NCBI GenBank assembly: GCA_031460175.1
Contig: JAVKGW010000003.1
Span: 248,001-312,000, forward strand
Reading direction: 5' to 3'
DNA from: Armatimonadota bacterium
GTDB taxonomy: Bacteria > Sysuimicrobiota > Sysuimicrobiia > Sysuimicrobiales > Sysuimicrobiaceae
Length of the DNA stretch: 64,000 nucleotides
Part shown: positions 1 to 7,777 of the stretch, one piece after another
Layout of the letters: the number at the start of each line of letters is the position of its first letter
Position numbering within the stretch: position 1 is the stretch's first letter
Made by a program: the position numbers and the translations under genes
The notes under the pieces: model-generated
Databases searched by the model: none
Told to the model about the DNA's origin: nothing
Seen by the model: the letters and a program-made list of their open reading frames with translations, nothing else

Positions 1-1375
1 GCTGGAGCTTGTGGCGCTGCGGGGTCAACGTCCCCGCGGATTCCTCCAGGAGCTTCTGGAGCCCCTCCGGGCGTTTCAGGCTGGCCCACACCTCCGCCGC
101 GGTGTCCGAGAGGTAGAACCCGATGTAGCTGTTGATGTTCGGGAAGTAGCCGTAGAGATGCACCAGGAGCCCCCGCCAGCCCTTCCGCTGGTACTCCACG
201 TAGCGGCCGATCTGCGGCAGCTCCAGCTCCGCCCGGATCCCCACCTGCTGGAGGGCCTGCTGCAAGGCAACCCCCACGTCCCGCTGGAGGTAGAACGCCA
301 CGATCAGCCGCGTGCTGAACCCGTTGGGATATCCTGCCTGGGCCAGCAGCTCCCGGGCCCGCTGTGGATTGTACGTGGTTCCCCGGTAGTCGTTGAGGAC
401 GGCAGGCGTTCCCGGAGGGACGATCTGGTTCCATGGCTCTCCGAGGCCGGCCCCCAGCACCCGGGCGAGGCCCTCCCGGTCCAAGGCGTACCCCACGGCC
501 TCCCGCACCCGGGGATCCGCGAACGGGGAATCCGGATTCGCGCTGTCCGGAATCAACATCAGGATGGCCCGGGAGGGAGGTCCGGTGATGACGTCGAACT
601 TTCCCGTCTGCCGGAGCTGGTTAACGATCTGGGGATCCGCGAACCGTGCCACGTCCAGCTGTCCCGCGAGGAGGGCCGCCTGGATGGTCAGGGGCTCCGC
701 CTGGCCGAAGAACCGGAGCTCGATGCGGTCCAGATACGGCTTGGGGCGATCCCAGTACCGATCGAACCGGACGAAATCCGCATACGCGTTCGGATCGTAC
801 CGGGTGATCCGGAAAGGACCGGTGCCCACGGGTTGCCATTGGGCCCGCTCCACGCCCATCCGACGGATGGTGGTGGGGGAAGCGATGAGGGCCCCGCTCC
901 CCGAGAGGGCCAGGTAGATGCCGTTGTCCCACCGGGAGAGGTTCAGGCGTACCGTGTACCGGTCCAACACATCCACGGACTGGATGTACGAGGGCAGCCG
1001 CTTGACCTCGATCTGATGGTCCAGGTTGAACTTCACCGCCTCCGCGGTCATCTCCGTGCCGTCTTGAAAGAGCACGCCCCGGCGCAGCCGCAAGATCAAC
1101 GCCTTGCGGTCCGGGGCCACCTCCCACCGCTCTGCCAGCCGGGGGTACACCCGGTTCCACGCGTCCACGAACACCGGGGTCTCGTAGACCGGGATGGCCG
1201 GCAGGATCCCGAAGATGGGCATGAGCCACGGAACCCCGATGGGACCGCCCGCGGGAGGTTCCGCGATCCGGATGACCCCTCCCCGCTGCTTCTGCTCCGC
1301 GGGCCCCGCAACCCCGGCCAAGCCAAGGCTCAAAACCAGGAGGAGGCCGAGAGCCACCTTCCAGGACCGATGCAT
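1..1375 (-). CDS. ABC transporter substrate-binding protein, family 5 (3' end cut by window edge)
   Basis: Periplasmic or envelope-anchored binding protein of a peptide/nickel/oligosaccharide-type ABC importer (SBP family 5). It starts at an ATG at 1375 behind a GGGGGTGAGG Shine-Dalgarno. The first ~22 residues form a signal peptide (MHRSWK followed by a Leu/Val/Gly-rich core). The mature part shows the family pattern of a core beginning GGVIRIAEP, then LAERWEV and LRRGVLFQDG, then EAVKFNLD at about residues 100-110. About 458 codons are visible and the frame is still open at base 1, so perhaps 50-100 residues are missing. No permease or ATPase gene is visible; they may lie beyond the left edge. 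The ligand cannot be predicted. The upstream neighbour is rfbD, with only 62 bases between them. Confidence 0.85.
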   Translation of the reverse strand, partial: MHRSWKVALGLLLVLSLGLAGVAGPAEQKQRGGVIRIAEPPAGGPIGVPWLMPIFGILPAIPVYETPVFVDAWNRVYPRLAERWEVAPDRKALILRLRRGVLFQDGTEMTAEAVKFNLDHQIEVKRLPSYIQSVDVLDRYTVRLNLSRWDNGIYLALSGSGALIASPTTIRRMGVERAQWQPVGTGPFRITRYDPNAYADFVRFDRYWDRPKPYLDRIELRFFGQAEPLTIQAALLAGQLDVARFADPQIVNQLRQTGKFDVITGPPSRAILMLIPDSANPDSPFADPRVREAVGYALDREGLARVLGAGLGEPWNQIVPPGTPAVLNDYRGTTYNPQRARELLAQAGYPNGFSTRLIVAFYLQRDVGVALQQALQQVGIRAELELPQIGRYVEYQRKGWRGLLVHLYGYFPNINSYIGFYLSDTAAEVWASLKRPEGLQKLLEESAGTLTPQRHKLQ

Positions 1376-1437
1376 CTACCCTCACCCCCTGCAATTTGTA
1401 ATCAGAGCTGTCAACATCTTCTCCGTCCTGATGTTTT

Positions 1438-2361
1438 CTACGAGCCCTCCCGGGTTTCCTCCTCGTCTTCGGCATCCGGGGCGGCGGGAAGGGGGATCCC
1501 GGAGGTGCGGAGGGCGGCGAGGTACTCCGAGAGGGCCTCTTCCCAGGGCCGCATGCGGATCCCTAAAGCTTTCAGTTTGGCCGTGGAGAGGGCGGAGTTC
1601 GCCGGACGCCGTGCCCGCGTGGGGTAGAGGGCCTGAGGGACGGGCTGCACGGTTGCCCTGTACCCCAACAGGACCAGGACCTGGCAGGCGAGGTCGTACC
1701 AGGTGCACGACCCGTCGTTCACCACGTGAAACACCCCTCCCGCCCCCCGACGCAGGAGGTCCACCAGGGCCCGGGCCGCGTCCACCGCGTAGGTCGGGGA
1801 CATCCGGACGTCCGTCACCACCTGCAGGGGCTCCCCGCGCCGGGCGCGTTCCAACACGGAGAGCACGAAGTTGCCGCCCTTCGTTCGGGCCCCGCTTCCC
1901 CCGAACAGGCTCGCTACCCGCACGATGAGGGCGTCCGGGCAGGTCTGGCGCACGAGATACTCCCCGGCCAGCTTGGAGGCTCCGTACACGTTGATGGGAT
2001 TCGGCGGATCCTCCTCCCCGTAGGGGTCCGCTTTCCCGCCATCGAAGACGTAGTCCGTGCTCAGGTACACGCAACGGGCCTGCACCTCCCGACACATCCG
2101 GGCCACGTTCAGGGCGCCCAGGGCGTTCACCCGGAACGCCACGTCCGGGCGGTCCTCGCACTCGTCCACCCGCACGTAGGCCGCGCAGTTCACCACCGCC
2201 TCCGGACGCAGGGGGAGGATCGCCTCCGCCACCGAGGCGGGATCCGCGCATTCCACCTCCCCGTGCCCGAGACCGATGGGGCACGCCCCCGCCTCCCGGA
2301 GGGCCCGAACCACCTCGCGTCCCAGCTGCCCCGTGGCTCCGATGACCACCACCCGCTTCAC
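1438..2361 (-). CDS. rfbD: dTDP-4-dehydrorhamnose reductase
   Basis: Short-chain-dehydrogenase-type reductase for the last step of dTDP-L-rhamnose synthesis. The NAD(P)-binding GATGQLG lies at residues 8-14, STDYVFDG at about 101-108, and the catalytic Tyr-x3-Lys pair at Y126/K130 in YGASK. The 307-residue length is normal for RmlD/RfbD. I chose the GTG at 2361 because GGGAGGAGG sits just upstream. The frame is open to a GTG at 2389-2391, but that start would overlap rfbC and lacks a good ribosome site. It directly follows rfbC with a 4-base gap, so the two are co-transcribed. The rhamnose is probably used in an envelope polysaccharide or glycolipid, given the glycosyltransferases at 9-12 kb. 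Confidence 0.9.
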   Translation of the reverse strand: MKRVVVIGATGQLGREVVRALREAGACPIGLGHGEVECADPASVAEAILPLRPEAVVNCAAYVRVDECEDRPDVAFRVNALGALNVARMCREVQARCVYLSTDYVFDGGKADPYGEEDPPNPINVYGASKLAGEYLVRQTCPDALIVRVASLFGGSGARTKGGNFVLSVLERARRGEPLQVVTDVRMSPTYAVDAARALVDLLRRGAGGVFHVVNDGSCTWYDLACQVLVLLGYRATVQPVPQALYPTRARRPANSALSTAKLKALGIRMRPWEEALSEYLAALRTSGIPLPAAPDAEDEEETREGS

Positions 2362-2365
2362 CCGT

Positions 2366-2956
2366 CTACCCTCCTCCCGCCGGGAGACCACGGGGGAACC
2401 CGTACACGAAGTTGTGGTCCGCCTCCCGCAGGGGCGGCCATGCCCGGTCCTTCTCGGAGAGCAGGGGATCCTTCACCGGCCAAGGGATGCCCAGGTCCGG
2501 GTCGTCCCACCGGATGCCTCGGTCCAGGGCGGGATCGTACTCCTCCGTGCACTTGTACAGGACGTCCGCGCCCTCGCTCAGCACGCAGAATCCGTGCGCG
2601 AACCCAGGAGGCACGTACAGCATGGTGTGCTCCTGCTCGGAGAGGGTCACCGCCACCCACCGGCCGTAGGTGGGTGAGCCCCGGCGGATGTCCACCGCCA
2701 CATCGTAGATCGCCCCCCGGAGCACCATCACCAGCTTCCCCTGGGCCCTGGGAGCCTTCTGGTAGTGCAATCCCCGCAGGATTCCCCGCCGGACGGAGCG
2801 GGAGAAGTTGTCCTGCACGAAGGTCACCGGGATCCCGTGGCGTTCGAACTCCGACCTCCGGTAGGTTTCCAGGAAGAACCCGCGTGCGTCCGGGAAGGCC
2901 CGGGCCCGGATCAGGACCACATCCGGGATCTCCAGGGGAAGGAAGACGAAGGGCAT
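2366..2956 (-). CDS. rfbC: dTDP-4-dehydrorhamnose 3,5-epimerase
   Basis: Cupin-fold epimerase, third step of dTDP-L-rhamnose synthesis. The catalytic His lies in RGLHYQ (H64), followed by the family signatures KLVMVLRGAIYDVAVDIR and PPGFAHGF. The 196-residue length is slightly longer than the usual ~180. The ATG at 2956 is preferred because GAGGAG precedes it by about 4 bases, inside the end of the upstream DUF2993 gene; an in-frame GTG-type extension further upstream has no such support. It is followed by rfbD. The first two genes of the pathway (rfbA, rfbB) are not in the window. Confidence 0.92.
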   Translation of the reverse strand: MPFVFLPLEIPDVVLIRARAFPDARGFFLETYRRSEFERHGIPVTFVQDNFSRSVRRGILRGLHYQKAPRAQGKLVMVLRGAIYDVAVDIRRGSPTYGRWVAVTLSEQEHTMLYVPPGFAHGFCVLSEGADVLYKCTEEYDPALDRGIRWDDPDLGIPWPVKDPLLSEKDRAWPPLREADHNFVYGFPRGLPAGGG

Positions 2957-2966
2957 CCCGCTCCTC

Positions 2967-3689
2967 TCAGGGCGGCATCTGGCAGAAGTCACAGGGGTCG
3001 GCGGGATGCCGCAGGGTGGTGAGCACCACGTGCGTGGAGGTGATGCGCACGGACCGGATGCGGAAGGACACGGGCCATTCCGCCATGTCCAGAAGGGGGT
3101 TGATCCGGCGCTCGAACTCCTCGACCACGGGAGCGGGGAGAGGCACGCCGTTCACCCGGAGGGCGTGCACCCGGACGAAGACCGCCGGGGTCCCCAGGGC
3201 CTCGAACCCCACCACCATCCCCACCCGCACGGGCATCCCCCTCATCCGGAGGACCCCCTGGCCCGCGATGAGACCCCGGTGGTACTCGAGACGGACCTCC
3301 TCCACATCCGGGTTCCGCGCCAGGAACTCCTCGAGGCTGCGGAGGCCCACCAGGGCGTGCAGGGCCGCGTCGCGCTGGGCGAGGATTCGGAGTCTCCCCC
3401 GCCTTAGCCCCTCGGGATCCAAGGTGATCCCCCGTAACCGCACCCAGAGGTGGTCCACTAGGAGGCCCGCGATGCGGGCCCGCTGAGCGTACAGGGAGAT
3501 CCGGGCGTACATCCCCTCCTGGAGGTCCGGGACGGCCTCCAGGCGAAGCACGGGCGGGCCTCCCAGCAGATCCGCAAACGCACCGCGAAGAGCCCCCTCC
3601 GCGCCTCCTGCCGGCGCGGCGACGCTCCAGAGCATCAGGAGGAGCCCAAAGACCGATGGGCCGTGGGCCCACCGCCCCCTTCCGATCAC
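2967..3689 (-). CDS. DUF2993 family lipid-binding-like secreted protein
   Basis: A 240-residue protein with an N-terminal signal/membrane segment (about residues 10-30, ending APAGGAEG) and a body resembling DUF2993, the LmeA-like family. Actinobacterial members bind phospholipid and support envelope glycolipid maturation. The start is a GTG overlapping the stop of the phosphomutase gene (GTGA), so translation is probably coupled. The C-terminus ends in a short Cys pair (CDFC). It sits between a phosphohexomutase and rhamnose genes, which fits an envelope role. The family assignment rests on overall pattern (an N-terminal helix, then alternating strands with DP and RGxL motifs) and should be checked by profile search. 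Confidence 0.6.
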   Translation of the reverse strand: MIGRGRWAHGPSVFGLLLMLWSVAAPAGGAEGALRGAFADLLGGPPVLRLEAVPDLQEGMYARISLYAQRARIAGLLVDHLWVRLRGITLDPEGLRRGRLRILAQRDAALHALVGLRSLEEFLARNPDVEEVRLEYHRGLIAGQGVLRMRGMPVRVGMVVGFEALGTPAVFVRVHALRVNGVPLPAPVVEEFERRINPLLDMAEWPVSFRIRSVRITSTHVVLTTLRHPADPCDFCQMPP

Positions 3690-5083
3690 CCGACCCCCGC
3701 CGCGGTCTCCAGCCAGTCGATGGGGCCGCACTCCGGAAAGGCCCGCAGGGCCTCCTCCAGGATCCCCTTGATCCGCTCGAGCGCCTCCGGGGTCTTCCCC
3801 TCCGCCCGGACCACCAGCACGGGCTGGGTGTTGCTGGCCCGGACCAATCCCCACCCATCCGGGAAGATCACCCGGGCGCCGTCCACGTCCACCACGGGAT
3901 ATCGCTGCTTGAAGCGCCGCACCAGTTCTCCCACCACCTCGAACTTGCGCTCGTCCGGGCAGGTCACCCGGATCTCGGGCGTCACGGAATAGCGAGGGAT
4001 GTCGCCCAGCAGCTCCGACAGGGGCTTCTCCGTATGGGAGAGGATGCGCAGGAGCCGCGCGGCGGCGTACACCGCGTCGTCGTACCCGTAGTACTCGTCC
4101 GCGAAGAACATGTGGCCGCTCATCTCGCCCGCGAACACCGCCCCGATCTCCCGCATCTTCGCCTTGATGACGGAGTGCCCGGTCTTGTAAAAAAGGGGCC
4201 GGCCCCCCAGCCGCTCCACCTCCTCCACCAGGGCCTGGCTGCACTTCACCTCGATGAGGGCCACGGCCCCGGGATGCTTGGGGAGGATCTCCCGCCAGTA
4301 CAGGATCATGAGTTGATCCCCCCACACGATCCGTCCCCGCTCGTCCACCACCCCGATCCGGTCCCCGTCCCCATCCAGCCCGATGCCCACATCCGCCCCT
4401 TCCCGGAGAACGGTCTGGATGAGGTCCCGGAGGTTGCGGGGATCGATGGGGTCCGGGTGGTGGTGGGGGAAGGTGGGATCGCTCTCGCAGTACAGGGGGA
4501 TGATCTCCACCCCCAGGTCCTGCAGGGCTTGAGGGGCGATGACGCTCGCGGTGCCGTTCCCGCAGTCCAGCACCACCCGCGGTCGCCGCGGCCCGAGCCG
4601 GATCTTCTCCCGCAGCATCTGCCGGTAGGCGGGCTTCACGTCCACCACGCGCACGCTTCCTCTCCCCTCCACGCCCGCCTGGGCTTCCACGAGCCGCCGG
4701 ATCTCCTGGATCTCCGGACCGTACAGGGTGCCGAACCCGTGGGCCAGCTTGAACCCGTTGTACTCCGGAGGGTTGTGGCTCGCGGTGACCATGATCCCCC
4801 CGTCGATCCCGAGATGCACCCGGGCGAAGTAGAACACCGGGGTGGTCACCATCCCGATGTCCGTGACCGCGCACCCGGAGCGGACCAGGGCTTCCACCAC
4901 CGCGTCCCGGAGCACGGGGGAGGAGGTGCGGTTGTCGTGGCCCACCACGACCTCTCGGACTCCCCGTTCCGCCAGGAAGCGGGCATAGGCCCGGGCGATG
5001 GCGGCAGCCCCTTCCAGCGTGAGATCCTCACCGAACACGCCCCGGATGTCGTACTCCCGGAAGATGCGGGGTGGAACCGTCAT
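3686..5083 (-). CDS. Phosphomannomutase/phosphoglucomutase (alpha-D-phosphohexomutase)
   Basis: Interconverts hexose 1- and 6-phosphates to supply nucleotide sugars. The four family signatures are present: the phosphoserine loop TASHNP (Ser102), the metal loop DGDGDR (residues 237-242), the sugar-binding EMSGH segment and the phosphate-binding RASNTQP near the C-terminus. The 465-residue length fits the bacterial PMM/PGM group (AlgC/ManB-like). The ATG at 5083 is chosen because GGAGG lies six bases upstream. Whether mannose or glucose is preferred cannot be told; the EMSGH sugar loop is typical of dual-specificity enzymes. It overlaps the next gene (DUF2993) by four bases. Confidence 0.92.
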   Translation of the reverse strand: MTVPPRIFREYDIRGVFGEDLTLEGAAAIARAYARFLAERGVREVVVGHDNRTSSPVLRDAVVEALVRSGCAVTDIGMVTTPVFYFARVHLGIDGGIMVTASHNPPEYNGFKLAHGFGTLYGPEIQEIRRLVEAQAGVEGRGSVRVVDVKPAYRQMLREKIRLGPRRPRVVLDCGNGTASVIAPQALQDLGVEIIPLYCESDPTFPHHHPDPIDPRNLRDLIQTVLREGADVGIGLDGDGDRIGVVDERGRIVWGDQLMILYWREILPKHPGAVALIEVKCSQALVEEVERLGGRPLFYKTGHSVIKAKMREIGAVFAGEMSGHMFFADEYYGYDDAVYAAARLLRILSHTEKPLSELLGDIPRYSVTPEIRVTCPDERKFEVVGELVRRFKQRYPVVDVDGARVIFPDGWGLVRASNTQPVLVVRAEGKTPEALERIKGILEEALRAFPECGPIDWLETAAGVG

Positions 5084-5131
5084 GCCTGCCCTCCTGCACC
5101 GCTCCTTCCTCAATTCTAACAGCGGCCTCCC

Positions 5132-6586
5132 TCACTCCAGAGGGAGGGGGGCCGCGGCGGGAAGGGCCGGAGATGGCCGGAGAGCGAACCCCAGGAACAC
5201 CTCTTTGCGGGCCACCCGGTAGGTGACGGAGACAGACAGGCAGTCACACCGGGTGCCCACGCGGATGTCGAGATCCTCGAATGCGGAGAGGGTCGCGTTG
5301 TAGACTCCGGAGACCCGGATCTCCCACCCTCGCCACATCTCCGCGCCCCCGTCCGCCCGGAGCTTGAGGTGTCCGGGCACGAGGTCGTACGCCACGCCGG
5401 CGGAGGCGTGGAAGGCCGGTGTGCGGTACGCGTAGCCCAGAAAAACCTCCTCCGTGCGGTCCGGGACGTCGAAGAGAAACGGGCTCCTCCCCAAGAGATC
5501 CGTCCGCGTGTAGGAGGCCATCACCGTGGAGCGCTCGTCCAGGGGGCGGGCAAGCCCGAGACGTACCGTGGGCACCACCAGGGAACGGTCCGGGTAGAGG
5601 GCGGCCCGGAGGGAGGCGGTGAGGTCCAAGAGGGCACGGGGAAGAATCCGCAACGGCTCCGCCACCAGGCGCAGGGCACCTTCGATCTTCGGCGCCTCCG
5701 CGCCCGTGGCACGTTCCCGATAGGTCCCGGCCAGGAAGGTCGCGTGGAGGGCCGCGGAAGAAGACAGCCGCACCGCTTGGGACGCATACTGGAGTTGCAG
5801 GGCGTCGTAGAGCCGGTTCTCCTCGTCCCGGAGGGTTCCGGCCACCAGCTCCAGGCCCCACGCAGGGTACCGAAGACGGCCGTTCCCTTCCCACCCCAGC
5901 GATGCGTTGTACCGGAGGTAGGCTTCCCCCACAAGGTCCCCGGCCCGGTACGGATACCGGAGGGCCACCCAGGGCCCCGAAGCCGCCTCGTAGCCTGCTT
6001 CCGGTCGGGGAAGGTGTTCCGCGAGGCGTTCCAGGGGACGCTCCCCCAGAGGGATCTCCACCCGGCCGAGGTGCACCAGGCGCGCCTGTCCCCCCCACAG
6101 ACTCGCACCCTCCGCCACCAGTCGCTCCCCGGGAACGAGGAGGATCCGCTGGGCCGTAATCCGCAGGAGCGGAGCGGCGGGGTCGCACACGGTGGCGAGC
6201 GCCTCCAGGGCCCGCAGGACGTTCCCCTGAAGGGTCGCCTCCCGCGCCGCGTAGTAGATCCCATCGAGCACACCCCGCATCCCCGTGACGGTGGCACGGC
6301 CCGTGCGGAGGTCGTAGCGAAGGCTCTGCGCAGCCAGCCTTCTGCCCGCCTGCTCAAGGACCACGCGCCCCCGCACCAGGATTTCCCCTCGGTTCAGGTC
6401 CGCCCGCGCCTCCTCCGCCCGCAGTCGCACATCGCGGTACCGGATCCGCACGTCTCCTGTGGCCTCCAGGGTGCGGGCGGTGGTATCGTACAGGATGCGG
6501 TCCGCCTCCAGAACTAGCTCATCCTGTGCCGCGGCGATCCCGCGGGCGAGCACGAGCACGAAGAGGGCGGCCCACGCCCACCGCAC
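5132..6586 (-). CDS. LptA/OstA-domain outer-membrane protein, compact LptD-like
   Basis: A 484-residue secreted protein with a signal peptide (about residues 1-20, cleavable after AAA). An OstA/LptA-type beta-jellyroll follows at about residues 22-130 (repeated units such as ADRILYDTTARTLEATGDV). The remaining ~330 residues alternate aromatic and polar residues in the manner of a beta-barrel (for example YASQAVRL, YTRTDL, FLGYAYR). That is the LptD layout in a much shorter protein (proteobacterial LptD is ~780 residues). It probably exports an LPS-like or other glycolipid to the outer leaflet. The start is a GTG with no clear Shine-Dalgarno. It is divergent from the lpxB-like gene at 6644. 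Confidence 0.65.
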   Translation of the reverse strand: MRWAWAALFVLVLARGIAAAQDELVLEADRILYDTTARTLEATGDVRIRYRDVRLRAEEARADLNRGEILVRGRVVLEQAGRRLAAQSLRYDLRTGRATVTGMRGVLDGIYYAAREATLQGNVLRALEALATVCDPAAPLLRITAQRILLVPGERLVAEGASLWGGQARLVHLGRVEIPLGERPLERLAEHLPRPEAGYEAASGPWVALRYPYRAGDLVGEAYLRYNASLGWEGNGRLRYPAWGLELVAGTLRDEENRLYDALQLQYASQAVRLSSSAALHATFLAGTYRERATGAEAPKIEGALRLVAEPLRILPRALLDLTASLRAALYPDRSLVVPTVRLGLARPLDERSTVMASYTRTDLLGRSPFLFDVPDRTEEVFLGYAYRTPAFHASAGVAYDLVPGHLKLRADGGAEMWRGWEIRVSGVYNATLSAFEDLDIRVGTRCDCLSVSVTYRVARKEVFLGFALRPSPALPAAAPLPLE

Positions 6587-6631
6587 GAATCCCAGGGATT
6601 CGCCTCGGGGCCACCGGCTTCCTCCGTTGCC

Positions 6632-6644
6632 TATAATGGCCGCG
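6632..6644 (+). promoter_or_regulatory. Perfect -10 box placed for a leaderless GTG transcript
   Basis: A perfect TATAAT occupies 6632-6637 and the GTG start of the next gene is at 6644, seven bases downstream, where transcription would begin. No Shine-Dalgarno lies between them and no convincing -35 is present 16-18 bases upstream. The arrangement is typical of leaderless mRNAs. It lies in a 57-base divergent gap shared with the LptD-like gene. Confidence 0.5.
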
Positions 6645-7777
6645 TGGAAGTTCTACTGGTCAGCAACGGGCCCGGCGAGCTGTGGGGCTGGGCTCTCCCC
6701 GTGGCCCGGGCCCTCCGACGGGTAGGCGGGGTCACGGTCCGTCTCGGTCTTCTGCCCTGCCAGTACGCCACGGGGCGGGAGGCAGAGGTAGCCCGCAGGA
6801 CCGGCCTCTTTGAGGAGGTGCTGGACCCCGGATCATGCGTCCGGCTGAGTCTGGGAGTGGGGTCCCTCCGGGTGGACGGGGTGGTGCACCTGGGCGGAGA
6901 CCTGTGGTACGCGGTGCGGTTCGGCCGTCGGGCGCGGTGCCCGGTCTTCGCCTACACGGAGCGCACCCTCATCGCCTCCCGGCACCGGGCATTTGTCTGG
7001 ATCGGGACTCCCACGGAGGGCGTCGCCCGCCGGCTCGTCGCGCTCGGCGTCCCGGAGGGGAAGGTGGAAGCTGTGGGGGAGCTGCGGGTGGATGCCCTCG
7101 CGGCCGGTCTTTCCCCGGAGGAGGGGGACGACCTCGCGGAGCGGGATCGCCTCCTGCTCCTGCTCCCCGGCTCCCGCCCCTCCCTCGTCCGGGATCTGGC
7201 GCCCGTCATGGCGCGGATCGGGGAGCTCGTACGCCGCGTACATCGGGACGTGGAGGTGGCCATGGCGGCCTCTCCGTTCCTGCCCCCGGGACTTCTGGAA
7301 GGCCTTCTCCCGGACCGCGGGATCCGGATCCTCCCGGAGGAGGAGCGCCTGCGGGCGTACCGCCGGGCGGCCCTGGCCCTCACCATCCCCGGGTCCAGCA
7401 ACCTGGAGCTGGCGTACCTGCACACCCCCATGGTGGTGTGGCTGCCCCTCTATGACCCCGCCCGGCTGCCCCTCGAGGGTCTCCTGGAGTGGGTGGGGCG
7501 GATCCCGCTCGCGGGCCGGGCCCTGAAGGCCGCCGCGGTGCGCAGGCATTTCCGCACGCCCCGGCTCGTGGCGCTCCCGAATCGCCTCGCGGGCGCGCGG
7601 ATCGTGGAGGAGGTGGTGGGAGACGCCCCCGTGGAGGTCGTAGTTCAGCGGGTGGTGGATCTGCTTCGGGACGGTGCGCGCCGGGCCCGGATGCAGCAAG
7701 CTCTGCGCGCGCACTTCCCCTATGCGCCCGGTGCGGCGGAGCGGATCGCCCGGCGGATCGCGGAGAGGATCGCATGA
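6644..7777 (+). CDS. LpxB-like glycosyltransferase (GT19 family), first copy
   Basis: A 377-residue relative of lipid-A-disaccharide synthase. It opens with VSNGPGELWG, the N-terminal phosphate/acceptor loop, carries LLLLPGSRPS at mid-protein (LpxB LLPGSR motif), and has IPGSSNLELAYLHTPMVV where LpxB has its sGTxxLE donor-binding motif. It would join two sugar-lipid units at the inner membrane. No lpxA, lpxC, lpxD or lpxK is nearby, so the product need not be lipid A. It is the first gene of a tight plus-strand operon: its stop overlaps the ATG of the MsbA-like exporter (ATGA). A second, divergent LpxB homologue lies at 11362. Confidence 0.75.
   Translation: MEVLLVSNGPGELWGWALPVARALRRVGGVTVRLGLLPCQYATGREAEVARRTGLFEEVLDPGSCVRLSLGVGSLRVDGVVHLGGDLWYAVRFGRRARCPVFAYTERTLIASRHRAFVWIGTPTEGVARRLVALGVPEGKVEAVGELRVDALAAGLSPEEGDDLAERDRLLLLLPGSRPSLVRDLAPVMARIGELVRRVHRDVEVAMAASPFLPPGLLEGLLPDRGIRILPEEERLRAYRRAALALTIPGSSNLELAYLHTPMVVWLPLYDPARLPLEGLLEWVGRIPLAGRALKAAAVRRHFRTPRLVALPNRLAGARIVEEVVGDAPVEVVVQRVVDLLRDGARRARMQQALRAHFPYAPGAAERIARRIAERIA

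Noticed and set aside
1409-1414. Perfect TTGACA on the minus strand upstream of the solute-binding protein gene
   Set aside because: No -10-like hexamer lies 16-18 bases downstream; the only AT-rich candidate is 8 bases away. It may be chance or part of an unusual promoter.
7489-7773. Upstream extension of the MsbA-like exporter
   Set aside because: It overlaps the lpxB-like gene in another frame and reads as Gly/Arg/Ala-rich noise; the ATG at 7774 gives the standard exporter N-terminus.
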